64,000 bases of DNA. Source: Bettongia penicillata ogilbyi (taxonomy: Eukaryota > Chordata > Mammalia > Diprotodontia > Potoroidae). The DNA lies in NCBI GenBank assembly GCA_023548195.1, contig JAJHZJ010000082.1, forward strand, positions 248,001-312,000, read 5' to 3'. Of the stretch, positions 1 to 10,494 are shown one piece after another. Numbering within the stretch: position 1 is the first letter of the stretch; every line of letters begins with the position of its first letter. The notes under the pieces are model-generated. The model had not been told where the DNA came from and made no database searches. It saw nothing but the letters and a program-made list of their open reading frames with translations. Both the position numbers and the translations under genes were made by a program.

Positions 1-129
1 AATACCCCCCCTTAGGTACCACACGCCACCCCCACCCCCCGTGCAAAAAGAAATATATCGTATCTTACCACCACGGTTCCCATCCTAAGAAAGAGCCTAG
101 TATGGGGGCCTTGGTTTAGACTTCCCAGG

Positions 130-455
130 CCCTGTGGGCCTGGAACTGTCTGGGAACACCAGCATCCCTCGAATGCCCCGGTTCCGTTCCAGATTCTCAG
201 CTCAAAGCCCACGTTCTGCAAAAGGCCTTTCCCACTCCACCTCATCTCCCGTTCACTAGCGCCTTCCCTCTGGGATTACCTTCCATTCACAGTGAACATG
301 TCTTACATGTACATCGAGTTATATGCATATTGTCTACTCCATTAGATTGTGGGATCCTTAAGATCAGGAAGTGCTTTTTTGCCTTGCTTTGTATCTTTAG
401 TGCCAGTGTCTGGCATATAGTGAATGTCATGATAAAGGCTACTTATTATTGACGA
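130..455 (+). mobile_element. L2 LINE 3' end
   Basis: Reads like the 3' part of L2. A stretch resembling the L2 'cctggaac...cctttccca' block is followed by 'ccattagattgtggga', 'tggcatatagt' and a decayed tail at about 440. It is non-coding and old. The C-rich start of the window (5-40) is not assigned. Confidence 0.65.
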
Positions 456-694
456 TGATGGTGACTGTCATCACTGCTTTCTAGACAAGACTGGAGATAC
501 TATTTTTATGTGGGAGGAGTCGAGTGTGCTATGTAGGTATTTTATATTATAGGACAGCAATTGAAATTAATTATGGTTCATAAAGAGGATGGGGTGGGGG
601 GAGAACTGGAGATGAATAATTATTCAGTCATATGGCACCTTAACCATAGGTATCTCCTGACTCCAGTACAGAGTCGGATAAGAAAAAGAACACT

Positions 695-760
695 ATTTAG
701 AGTCAACACCTGAGTTGGAAAACCCAGCTTCTGGTTGTGTGACCTTGAACAAGCCTGATG
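695..760 (+). mobile_element. MIR-type SINE fragment
   Basis: Short piece with the MIR-like block 'tggttgtgtgaccttgaac'. Nothing is recognised between it and the L2 end at 455. Confidence 0.4.
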
Positions 761-789
761 ATCTTGATGGGGGTTACTTTCCTATGAGG

Positions 790-1015
790 GTATTTAAGGA
801 GATCTCCTTTCCAGCAAACTTTAAGGTTTGCAAATTCCTTAAGAAATGTCTCGTTTGATCCTCACAGCAACCCTGAGAGGTAGATGGTATCGTTATCATC
901 CCCGTTTTACAAATGAGGAGACTGAGGCAGACATAATTTAAGTGACTTGCCCAGGGCCCCAAAGCTAGGAAGTTTGAGCCTGATTCCAGGTCCAGCACTC
1001 TGTCCACTCTTAGTT
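790..1015 (-). mobile_element. CORE-SINE (MIR/THER1 type)
   Basis: Reverse-oriented SINE. It has 'tttgatcctcacagcaaccc', 'ccccgttttacaaatgagga', 'gtgacttgcccagg' and the tRNA-like head 'ccagcactctgtccact'. This block recurs many times in the window in both orientations. Confidence 0.85.
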
Positions 1016-1940
1016 TCCCAACTTTGAACTTGTACTACTCCAGGCTTCCCTCTGAACTTCTATCTGGTGCCATTGTATACACAAATACTCCAGATAGTCA
1101 TGACTCCAAAGAGCCCTAAACTTTTTAAATGTCATTCATATTGAAACAGTTTACAATTACTGGGCACATGGATGGTCATAATGTTGGGAGGTGCAGATTT
1201 CTCCAAAATACCTGTTCTAAAGATTGATTTTTAAGAGGACCTTGTAGCAAAAGTTTACTTATAGTCAATTATTTTTCTATTCATTAAATTGCTCCTTCTC
1301 TGGTTAATTCACCTATAGGTGGGAAGTTAGAACTAAATATACATTTTTGAAAGCAAAATTCACCCACCAGATAGTCTCTAAAACTATGATTTGGACTCAA
1401 AATGCTATGGCCCAAGTAGATAAGCAAAATTGTAATGAGAACAAGACAAGTAAAGCAGTTATCTTTGGCAGACAGCCCTAAAGCACACACAAAAAAAATA
1501 TAAATAATGGCCAAAATAATTACTATGAAATTATGGGGGTGCACTTTTTCTATTCTTGTCCTTAGGTACAATATTAACTAGTTACAAGTTTGAAGGTTTT
1601 GCAGATACCTTCAGCAACTGGTTTCACAGACTTCTGCCACATATATATATATATGTATATGTATATGTATATATATGTATATACACACACATATACACAT
1701 ATGTATACTCAGTTTTCTGTTATAGTTCCTTTTTTATCCTCCTTACTTTACAGTTTCAATTGCTTTGCTTTGCTCACTAGCCCAAGGCACCAACCCTGAC
1801 TCAACTCCTCAGAATACCTGCTCCCTCCTGTGTTCTCCATGTTCCTCTTGATCTTGATCCCCTGAACCTTTCCAACCAGTGGTTCAGGTCCCTAGAAAGG
1901 CCAGGAAAGGGATCAACCTTTCAGCAGCTTCATCTAAAGA
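1016..1940. other. Unassigned sequence with an AT/GT repeat
   Basis: No gene or familiar repeat is seen apart from the microsatellite at 1641-1708. Open frames here are short, and one runs through the simple repeat. Confidence 0.5.
1641..1708. repeat. (AT)n/(GT)n microsatellite
   Basis: Alternating purine-pyrimidine tract of ATAT, GTAT and ACAC units. Confidence 0.95.
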
Positions 1941-1944
1941 AAGG

Positions 1945-3740
1945 AGACTTCCTGGCAAGATGGATGCCAAAATTTGAGACAGACCATCTAGCTCTTAAAT
2001 ACCTCCCTACACCAAGCCCTGAAGTTCACACCAGATCAAATAATAATTAAGAAAGTGAATTCTGTAAAGGAATCTTCCATCCCAGAACTTCAGAAAAACT
2101 CAGCCAGATGCCCACAGGTAACAAGAAAGGCGATCCCTCCAGTGAAGAGAACACCAGCACAGCAAGGGTTGGGATATACATAGCCTTCAAGCCTTTGTGT
2201 CTGGGGTCAACAAGAACAGAATGCTTCTCTGACAAACCTTTAGTGTGCTCAGAAAAATCCCTGGTAGGGACCTTGAAAGGCCCAGACAGGAAAATGACCA
2301 GCATGGCACTACAGTGCTCAAATTAAGACCACCCAGCCCCAACCTCCATGACTAGCGCGCGGTCTCAAGACAACGGAGAAAGTGTCAAAGATCCAGAACT
2401 CTGCACTTCAAAGATACAACCAGGTTACTCTAGAAGGTATAGGTCACTGCAAAAATCAGGAGGACTCAGGATGAAGCCTCACAGCACTTACCACCACACC
2501 TTGGAGTCAGCACAAAGCCTCAATTCAATGCCCAGCACATAGAAAGCTGGAGAGATGAATAAATGAATGAATAAATAAATAAATCAAAACCACCAAACAG
2601 TATCAAAAATTGTTGCAAATCTAATTCCATTACAACTGCAAGCAGAAACCTGAAGGGAAAGAAAAGGATTTTCCATAAGAACTATATGAATATCTAGAAG
2701 AAATGAAGTAAAGAAAGAAATAAAATAAAAATTCTTTAGGGTGGAATTGCAAAGAGAATAAGGAGCTTATGAAAGTGGTAAGTAAATCATATCCCAAGAA
2801 ATGGAAGCCCTGAGAACTAGAATTTACCAAGCAAAAGTCAATGGCATAACAAGAAATATTGCAACAAATTCAAAAGATTGAAAAAATAGAAGAAATTATA
2901 AGATATGTTATCAAAAACAATTGACCTGGAAAATGGGTGAAGAAAAGATTAAGAATCATTGAAAACAATGTTTTTTTCTTTAACAAAAAAGTCTAGACAT
3001 TACATTTCAAAAAATCATGAATGAAAATGCCTAAATTTATTAGAACCAGAGAGTGAAGTAAAGATAGAATTCATGGATCATCTCCTGAAAGAAATCCTAA
3101 AAGGAAAAGCCCCATGAATGTCATAGCCAAAATACAGAGCTCCCAGGTCAAAGAAGAAAGTACTTCAATCATGAAGAAAGAAGGAGTTCAAATACCAAGG
3201 AACTTTAGTCAATATACCCTTGGCAGCTTCTAAAGAGATCTTGGAATACAGTATTCCAAAAGGCAAAGAAGATAGGTTTGCAGCCAAGAATACCTTACCC
3301 AGAAAAGTTGAATATAACTCTACAGAGGGATAAATGGACCTTGAAGAGAAAAGAAGACTTTTCTGATGAAAAAAAACACATCTGAATAGGAAATTTGAAA
3401 TGCAAACACAGAAATACAAAGAAACCTAGAAAGAATGTTATGATAGAGACAATTTCAGAGAATCCCGGGTAGGTTGCACTAATGAAATGACAGGTGATTA
3501 GTACCAAGAAAACTATTTGTACACAAACAACAACATTGTAAAGAAAAACAACTTTGTAGAACTTAGGAACTAGGATAATGACCAACCATGTCTCCAAAGG
3601 ACTTATAATGAAGCATGTTAAACCCTTCTCCTGACAAAGAGAGAGAGACACAAGGTATAGAAGTACATTTTTGGACATGGCCCCTACATGGACTTATTTT
3701 GCTTGAGTATACTTGTTACAAGAGTTTGTTTTCCTTTTTG
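1945..3740 (+). mobile_element. L1-related LINE, HAL1-like (half L1)
   Basis: The 5' end has 'cttcctggcaagatggatgc', like the YY1-type start of L1 elements. The middle (about 3060-3430) is a decayed ORF1-type region with 'cagagctcccaggtcaaaga', 'ccaagaataccttaccca' and similar phrases. It reaches an L1-type 3' UTR at 3540-3730, with 'ggacatggcccctacatgg', 'ttttgcttgagtatac' and a T-rich tract, with no ORF2 between. That layout fits a half-L1. There is no intact reading frame. The 5' border is uncertain. Confidence 0.55.
2553..2586. repeat. (AATA/AATG)n repeat
   Basis: Tandem AATG then AATA tetranucleotides inside the LINE remnant. Confidence 0.9.
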
Positions 3741-4037
3741 GTTAACTGAGGAAGGTCATTCAAGAGGAGGGAGGTTTAGCCACAGTGATATCCCTTTCCC
3801 CCCAAAAGAGGGTCATTGTAACATTTTTTAAAATATAGAAGATAAGGAAGCACCCACAAGCAAGATAATTTTGAAAGTAATGTGTAAAACTTATTATATG
3901 CTTTTTTTGAAATAAAATGTATGAAATGGAAATTCATGTTTACATAGAAGTTTTTTTGTATTCTTCTATGTGTATGGAAACACTCTTTTTTGGTGTTTAA
4001 GTTCAGAATAAAGGCATTTTTAAAAAAATAAAGGGAA

Positions 4038-4110
4038 AGGTTTGGTTCCTTGAGGGAAGGGACTGTCTGTTTTTTGCTTGTATTTGTATGCCTAGTACGC
4101 AGTAAATAAT
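4038..4110 (+). mobile_element. L2 3' end fragment
   Basis: 'gttccttgagggaagggact' is followed by 'tgcctagtacgcagtaaat', the last part of L2. About 300 bp to its left (3741-4037) are unassigned. Confidence 0.65.
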
Positions 4111-4258
<148 letters not shown>

Positions 4259-4329
4259 CTCTGTGTGTGCCTGTTACTCTCTCTGTCTGTTTCTCTCTCT
4301 GTCTCTCTTTATCTTTCATCTATCAACCT

Positions 4330-5164
4330 ATACATGCCTTAATATAGTGAGAATTTGAAATGGGGCAAATTGTAGGAAGAGGCATGGGATAGCTTTTTAA
4401 AGTGACCTAATTTATCTTATACCCCTAGAATGCATTATAAGACTAAATCAATCTTCCTATTTTTACAAGTCATTTAAAATCTAAATTTTAAATGATTTTC
4501 TCCTTTATTCCTCTGAGGAATGGGCAGGTAGAGAGTCCTCTTCAGTTGCAGCAACAAAAAAGGCTGTGAAAGTCAGTCTGGCTTTTATAGGCCCAAAGGA
4601 TGAGCCACATAGTTAATTAGAGGAGTGAGAAAAATATTAGGTGACTCATCGGGAGTTGATAGAACTGAGAGCATGGCTGGGAGATGAATGGCTGGTAAAC
4701 ATTGCTCTATTTAGCCACCACACGGAAAGAAGCACGCCCTTCTTGACCTGTCGGAAAAATGCGAGCAGGTACCATAACTAGAAAACTCACAGATTGGAGA
4801 CAGAGAAGTCAGGAACTGGAGCATCTATTTTGGCCTGAACATCAGCATCTGACAGTTGTTCCAAGATTTTCCAATGGGCGAACTGCATCATTTTATGTTA
4901 TATATTGCTTTTGGCCTCTGCTAGAATACTATTCCAATATTTACCTCATCGTGGTGCATACCCAACTCTGGGGTCTCAGACCCTGTGCTAAAGTGGTACA
5001 AATTCTGGCAGACCCTAGCCCAAATGGAATGGCTTTGAATACAAGTCCTAGGGATGGACTGTGTATCTGTTGTCTAAAGATCAATCTAAGTTTGGAGAGT
5101 TCATCGTTCATGAATGCCGCCAGGTCATAAATATTTCTGGCCAATGAAACTCCGAGAGTCTGTC
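4330..5164. other. Unassigned sequence
   Basis: No repeat family is recognised. An open frame of about 120 codons at 4759-5130 has no domain, no splice context and low-complexity-free but unrecognisable sequence; I take it as chance. Confidence 0.5.
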
Positions 5165-5450
5165 TACTAATCACTCAACAGGCACTTTTCTCTTTTTAAA
5201 ATATTTTGTTTTCCCCCTAATTACATGTAAAAACCATTTTTAACATTTGTTCTTTAGAATTTTGAGTTCCAAATTCTCTCCCTCTCTCTCTCCGTCCCTT
5301 CCCCCGTCTCTGAAACAGTAAGCAATTTGATATGTGAGCAAGCACTTTTTTAAGCACCTGCATTGTGCCAGGCATTGTGCTTGGTGCTAGAGTTACAAAG
5401 ACAAAAAAGTAAGACTGTCTCTGCTCAAGAAACTTCCGATCTACTAAGAG
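5165..5450 (-). mobile_element. L2 3' end, split by an L1 end
   Basis: Reverse L2: 'aagcacctgcattgtgcc', 'aggcattgtgcttggtgct', then 'ctgctcaagaaacttcc'. The left part (to 5189) is separated from the rest by the L1 piece at 5190-5341. Confidence 0.75.
5190..5341 (-). mobile_element. L1 3' UTR insertion
   Basis: Reverse L1 3' UTR: 'ccccctaattacatgtaaaa', 'gttccaaattctctccctc', 'agcaatttgatatg'. GCACTTTT occurs at both edges (5182-5189 and 5342-5349), consistent with a target-site duplication inside L2. Confidence 0.7.
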
Positions 5451-5465
5451 GAATGTACTGAGGTG

Positions 5466-5965
5466 GCTGTATAAACTCTGGTGGCTCCCTATCACCTCCA
5501 GGATTGAATGTAAAATCCTCTGGTGTTCAAAGCCCCTTCATAACCCATTCCCCTCAAACCCCTCCCCACCACTTCCCCATCCATGGACTCACCTTTCCAG
5601 TCTTCTTACACCTTAATCCCTTACACATACTTTCAATTCCATTGACATTGGCCTCCTTGCTGTTCCTCGAACCAGACACTTCATCTCTCAGCTCCGGACA
5701 TTTTCTCTGGCTGTGATCCCCCATGTCTGAAATGTTTTTCCTCCTCATCTCCACCTCCTGGCTTCCCTGGCCTCCCATGATTTTTTTCTATTTGTTCTGT
5801 ATAGAATTTACTTGTACATAGTTGTTTTCCTATGGTCTTCCCCATTAAATTGTGAGCTCCTCAAGGGTAAAGATAGTCTTTTGCCTTTCTCTGTATTTCC
5901 AGCACCTTAGCCTAGTTCCTGGCACATAGTAGGAGCTTCAATAAATGCGTCTTGATTCACTCACT
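5466..5965 (+). mobile_element. L2 LINE 3' part
   Basis: Long L2 match: 'ggtggctccctatcacctcc', 'ggcctccttgctgttcct', 'attgtgagctcctcaagggt', 'cctggcacatagtaggag', 'ttcaataaatgcg'. It is non-coding. Confidence 0.9.
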
Positions 5966-6129
5966 GCTTGACTGAAAGACAATGCATGAAGAGGATAGAA
6001 TTGCATTGAATAAGGGACTTACCATGCCAATAAATTCAAAGCTCCTTGGTATGAAAATAAACACTGTGGCTGAAGTCTATAATGTTCACGAAAGTCAGAA
6101 AATTAGTAGAGCATGCCTCTGTGGACCAG

Positions 6130-6432
6130 TGCTTTCCCAAATATATCTGCTTCTCTGATAAAGTCTTCCTTCACATCCCACAGTAGAAATTATCTTAATT
6201 CTTCATACCTCAAATAGCACTTTTTATCTCCTTACTATGTTCTATTTTTTATTACAATGATTTGTATATGTGACTTATTCTAAGCTCAGTGAGGGTGGAA
6301 ATATATATAGATAAATAAATGGATATATACACATATATAGATATATATGTGTGTGTGTCTACTTCTCCCAATCTTTAATAAGACATAATCTACATATAGT
6401 AGGTGATTAATGCATATTTCTTGAATCCCATC
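6130..6432 (+). mobile_element. L2 LINE 3' end with AT-rich simple repeat
   Basis: 'ataaagtcttccttcacatc', 'tagcactttttatctcctta' and 'acatatagtaggtgattaat' follow L2 order. A TATA/GTGT repeat at 6301-6355 interrupts it. Confidence 0.7.
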
Positions 6433-6456
6433 GAACCTAATAATTTGTTTATATAT

Positions 6457-6720
6457 AGGCAGCTAAGTGGTACAGTAGAGTATCTTGGAGTGGAGTCAGG
6501 AAAACCTGAATTCAAATCTGACCTCACACACTAGTAAGTGTGATCTTGGGCAAGTCATTAACCTATTTGTCTCAGGTTTCTCATCTATAAAACAGATATA
6601 ATAGTAGCCCCTACTTTCCAGGGTTGTTGTGAGGATTAAATGAGGTATTTGTAAAGCACTTTTCAAACTTTAAAATGTTATTTAAATGTGTTATAATATT
6701 ATCATTAATTATTATTAATA
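6457..6720 (+). mobile_element. CORE-SINE, near full length
   Basis: Starts with the tRNA-like 'ggcagctaagtggtacagta', then 'gagtcaggaaaacctgaatt', 'ttgggcaagtcattaaccta', 'agggttgttgtgaggatta' and 'gtaaagcactttt'. Confidence 0.9.
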
Positions 6721-6865
6721 ATTTGGGACACATCATATCCAAAGGATGTTAAAAATAAAAGTGACAATTTACACTGGGGACTAAATAGTACTATATAGCT
6801 TCAGGTTATTTATCACATAATTATAGCTTATTTTTGCCAGGCGCAAAATGTACTATTGTGATGTC
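6633..6865. repeat. Local duplication, left copy
   Basis: The SINE tail plus about 140 bp of following sequence resembles 7632-7848. Shared blocks include 'aataatttggga', 'taattatagcttattttt' / 'cagttatagcttattttt' and 'ccaggcgcaaaatgt' / 'ccaggctcaaaatgc'. Identity is about 75-80% by eye. Confidence 0.6.
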
Positions 6866-7129
6866 CTGACAAGTTCTTATAAATGTAGCAGCCATCATTT
6901 GAATAAAGCATTAGTCTGAGAACAGAAATCTTGCCACAAGTACAATCTACCAGTTTTCTAGATTTGAATAGATATAGTCCAGTTTTTGAATATTAGCCAT
7001 GATATGTGAATGCTTCCTTGACATTTTTGATAGGATCAATATCTATTAGAGCTCTCCTCCCTTCCAAGGATTAACTTAGTTCCCAAGACTCAACTGGCTC
7101 AGGAAATGATCCAGCTTTGTGGTGGCCAG

Positions 7130-7450
7130 ATTATAGCTGTTTGTTCCTTGTTCTTGAAGAGGACCAGTGACATCATGTCTTGATTTGTGGGTGAATTGGA
7201 TTTAGGTGAGACAGAGCTGTGATCAGTCTTCCTCTCTCCTCCAGTGACAAGTCAAAAGTCAAGATAACTGGCAATAGCCCAGGATGCAGCAGGTGATCTT
7301 GGCCTTTTTTAAGCTAAGGTCTTTCCCAGGTCTCAGATTCTTTGAGGCAGAATGATGGCCAGATATGAGTATAAAAAGACTTGCCCATATAAAGTTGAGG
7401 ATCATCACACTAGACAGATGTTCCAAAGCCAGAGGAGTCAGCATGCCCTG
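7130..7450 (-). mobile_element. RTE-like element fragment
   Basis: 'ttgttcttgaagaggaccag', 'tgacatcatgtcttgattt' and 'gggtgaattggatttaggtg' match, in reverse, the RTE-type tail seen at 34690-34920 and near 51121-51400. The region on to 7450 ('aagctaaggtctttcccagg') seems part of the same family. The exact family is not certain. Confidence 0.5.
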
Positions 7451-7631
7451 CCCTACTGACCAGATAGATTTCCTTATCCTTTTTTGAGTATGTTATATTT
7501 GACTAAGCCTCTTTTTATTAACCTGTATTTATATATAACCTGTATTTCTTTTCATTCTAATACTGGACCTAAAATATCAGTGAACTAACTGAATCAGGTC
7601 CAGTGTATGATAATATTAATATCCTATTTTA

Positions 7632-7848
7632 CCAAATGGAGTCAAATGAGATATTTGTATTTTGCAAACCTTAAAATGTTATATAAATGTTAGCTATTAT
7701 TAGAAATAATTTGGGATACAGAATATCTGAAGAATATTAAAAAATAAAAGATTTTATTTATATTAGGACCAAAAGTATCATACAACTATGACTTATTTTT
7801 CACACAGTTATAGCTTATTTTTACCAGGCTCAAAATGCTCTATTATGC
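7632..7848. repeat. Local duplication, right copy
   Basis: Partner of 6633-6865, about 1.0 kb away and in the same orientation. It carries a SINE tail-like start ('tcaaatgagatatttg', 'aaaatgttatataaatg') plus the downstream block. Confidence 0.6.
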
Positions 7849-7989
7849 AATTTGCTGTTGTGGGGTTTTTTTGGTTTTGTTTTTGTTTTTTGCTCTTTAT
7901 GGGGTTTCTAGCATTAGATCCATTCATTTCCTTTTTACTACACTTGAGTTTCTCTGAATCATCCATTTTTTTTTTTGGTTTTCTCTAAA

Positions 7990-8640
7990 TCCACTGAAGA
8001 TGCCATATGCATTCCAAGTTCACAGCTTTGGAGTCCTCCTCAACTTTTTATTCTCTATCTCTTCCCACCTCCCTCCAATATCCAGTCAGTTAACAAGTCT
8101 CCCTTGGCAACACCTCCAGTGATCATAGTTCTTTTCCCTCACTTTGTCACCACTCTAATTCAGGTGCTAATTACTTCCCTCTTGTACTATTGTAATAGCC
8201 TCTGAATTGTCCTCCCTGCCTCAAGTCTCTACCTTTTAGAATCCATCCTTTACATTACTACCAAACTGATATTCCTAAAGCCTAGGTCTGACTATGTCCC
8301 TTACTTGATCAATAAACTCTGATGGCTCCCTCTTGGTCAGTGTCTTTCTTTGACATGTAAAGTCCTTCCAAATTGGGCTCCATTCTATCTTTCTGGGTTC
8401 ATTGTACATTTAGTCAAATTGGCCTTGCTATTTTCCATGCCCAACATTCCATCTTCCTCCTTCATCTCTTTACATGAGCTATCCCTTTGTGACTGAAATG
8501 TACTCCCTCTACTTCTTGGTCCCTTAGAAGTCTTCATTTCCTTCAAGTCTCACATTTGTCACCTCTAACAGGAAACCTTTCTTGATCCCCACCCCTACCA
8601 AGTTGTTTGTGCTCACCCTGCCCAAAATTGTCATGTTCTA
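7990..8640 (+). mobile_element. L2 LINE
   Basis: Extended L2: 'ctttggagtcctcctcaact', 'tattgtaatagcctctgaat', 'gtctgactatgtcccttact', 'aactctgatggctccctc', 'ggaaacctttcttgatcccc'. The poly-T and T/G-rich tract at 7860-7978 precedes it. A short CA run follows at 8645-8662. Confidence 0.9.
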
Positions 8641-8877
8641 CACAGACACACACACACACAGTGTATATTGTATTTACTTATGCACCAAGGGTAATCAGGG
8701 AAATCTGTGACTTCCTAGACTGAGGCCTGTCCCGCATAAAAGGACACATGCTCTGGCTATTTACTAAGTTGTTACTTATAATTCTGCATGACTAGAATGA
8801 CATAGCATATTCCTGATTGATCTCCAGACTAGGAATGCACCGAAGATAACTGGTGATTGAAAGTCAGAAGACTATAA

Positions 8878-9115
8878 TGACAGTAATAATAGTAGCCAGC
8901 ATTCATAGAGCATCTACTATGTGCCACGCACTGTGCCAAGTACTTTACAACGACCCTGAGAGTTAGGGTATTATTGTAAGAGGAAACTGAGGCAAACACA
9001 GGGTAAGGGACTCGCTCAAGGTCACAGAGCTAGTAAGTAGATGAGGTCAGATTTTAACTCAAATCTGCCTGACTCCAGGACCAGTGCTCTATCCACTGCA
9101 CCACCTAGATGTCTC
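8878..9115 (-). mobile_element. CORE-SINE, near full length
   Basis: Reverse SINE: 'catctactatgtgccacgca', 'gaggaaactgaggcaaacac', 'caaggtcacagagctagtaa', head 'gctctatccactgcaccacc'. Positions 8663-8877 on its left are unassigned. Confidence 0.9.
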
Positions 9116-9299
9116 TTTTCAGGAGGAGGAGCCACTTCTGGAATCAGAGGACTAAGGGACAATGTCTACACTCTCTTCTGTATTCCACTCCCTCTGGGCA
9201 GTGCTTTCTCTCCCTTGGATTTCAAGAAAGAAGTATCATCTCCTCCATTACTGAACTAAGTTCAAGGAAACCTCTCTTTCAGACCCTCTAGGCTCAGGG

Positions 9300-9775
9300 A
9301 TACACTTACCTGTGTACACATTCTTTCTTCAGGTCAAATGCAAGTTCCTCAAAAGTAGGTTTCATCTTTATCTCTGTGTCCTCAATGCCTAGTATTGTGC
9401 ATGGCACATTTGGGCAGCTAGGTGGTACAGTGGATAGAGCACCAGTGCAGGAGTCAGGAAGACCTAAGTTCAAATCTGACCTCAGACACTTGACACTCAC
9501 TAGCTGTGTAACCTTAGGCAAGTCACTTAAGCCCAACTGCCTCATCTTGGGTCATCTCCTGTCATCCTGAGGAATATCTGGTCACTGGATTCAGATGGCT
9601 CTGGAGGAGAAGTGAGGCTGGTGACCTGCACAGCCCTCCCTCACTCAAAACAAAGTCAAGCGCAAGTCATGTCACTATTTCTCTGATGGCATGGTCTTCT
9701 TTGGCAACAAAGGATTAACATACATGCATGGCAACATTGTAGGTGCTTAATAAATGCATGTGAATTTAATCAACT
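9300..9775 (+). mobile_element. L2 3' end, host of a SINE insertion
   Basis: L2 sequence up to 'tgtgcatggcacatt' at 9410 resumes after 9738 with 'gtaggtgcttaataaatgc'. The normal L2 phrase 'cctggcacatagtaggtgc' is broken exactly at the SINE. Confidence 0.8.
9411..9724 (+). mobile_element. tRNA-headed SINE with RTE-type tail
   Basis: Full-length copy. Head: 'gggcagctaggtggtacagt', 'gatagagcaccagtgcagga'. Body: 'ctagctgtgtaaccttaggc'. Tail: 'ggtcactggattcagatggc', 'gctggtgacctgcacagccc', 'gatggcatggtcttctttgg'. It is flanked by a target-site duplication, TGCATGGCACATT at 9398-9410 and TGCATGGCAACATT at 9725-9738. Related full copies lie at 22329-22645 (reverse) and 29250-29560. Confidence 0.93.
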
Positions 9776-9888
9776 TGAACAAAAAATCTTTGCTTATGGC
9801 TGAAGTACTACTTTCCCCTGGGCTCTACTGAATTTCTTCAAATACATAAAATGTGAAATTAAATCTTGTTCTGCTTTAATTTGATTTT

Positions 9889-9975
9889 CTCTCTCTGTCT
9901 GTCTCTGTCTCTCTCTGTCTCTGTCTCTCTCTATTACTGTTTCTCTCTCTCTCTCTTCCTCTCTGTCTCTCTCTG
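9889..9975. repeat. (TCTCTG)n-type simple repeat
   Basis: CT-rich tract with periodic TCTCTGTC units. Confidence 0.9.
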
Positions 9976-10494
9976 AAAACCCCAGAGAGCCAGTGGCTGA
10001 AGGATGTTGTTTAAAAATAATGTAGTTATTCACTGAACTAGATAGTTGTTTGAAGTTGAAAGGAGTCAGAGAACCTTAGCTAAACAAAACTGAGGACATG
10101 ACTCAAGACAGCTCTCCTCAAGCTAAAGACATCCTGTGAGCTTCACTTAGAGGTCTCAAGGACCAAGGCTTATCATTATTTTATGATTCTATGAGATATG
10201 TGCCCTCTGGAAGACATGGGAGGCCATGGGATATAAAGGAAAAACTACTGGACTGGGAGACAGAACATCTGGTTCTAGTTCTGGATTTAAGGAAGGCTTT
10301 ATGAATTTCAGCCACTTTTTAAATCATCACCAATTCTTCTCCTTAACTAAGAGCTGCTGAGGTCAAAGAAATTGGTGAGAGAAATGGACTGAACAAAGTA
10401 GGTCAAACTATTTCAGGCAGCCAAATCAACCAGAGTCAGGTTAACTCTGAAGGCAAAGAAATGACATTAGCTCCACAGCGAGACATTGCTTTTT
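9976..10494. other. Mostly unassigned, with a SINE head fragment
   Basis: A possible SINE head on the plus strand lies at 10228-10300 ('actggactgggagacagaac'). Nothing else is recognised. Confidence 0.45.

Noticed and set aside
4759..5130. 123-codon open frame
   Set aside because: No domain, no splice or start context, no recognised relative.
9411..9490. tRNA gene
   Set aside because: The tRNA-like box A/box B region is the head of a SINE, repeated many times in the window, and lacks a full cloverleaf.
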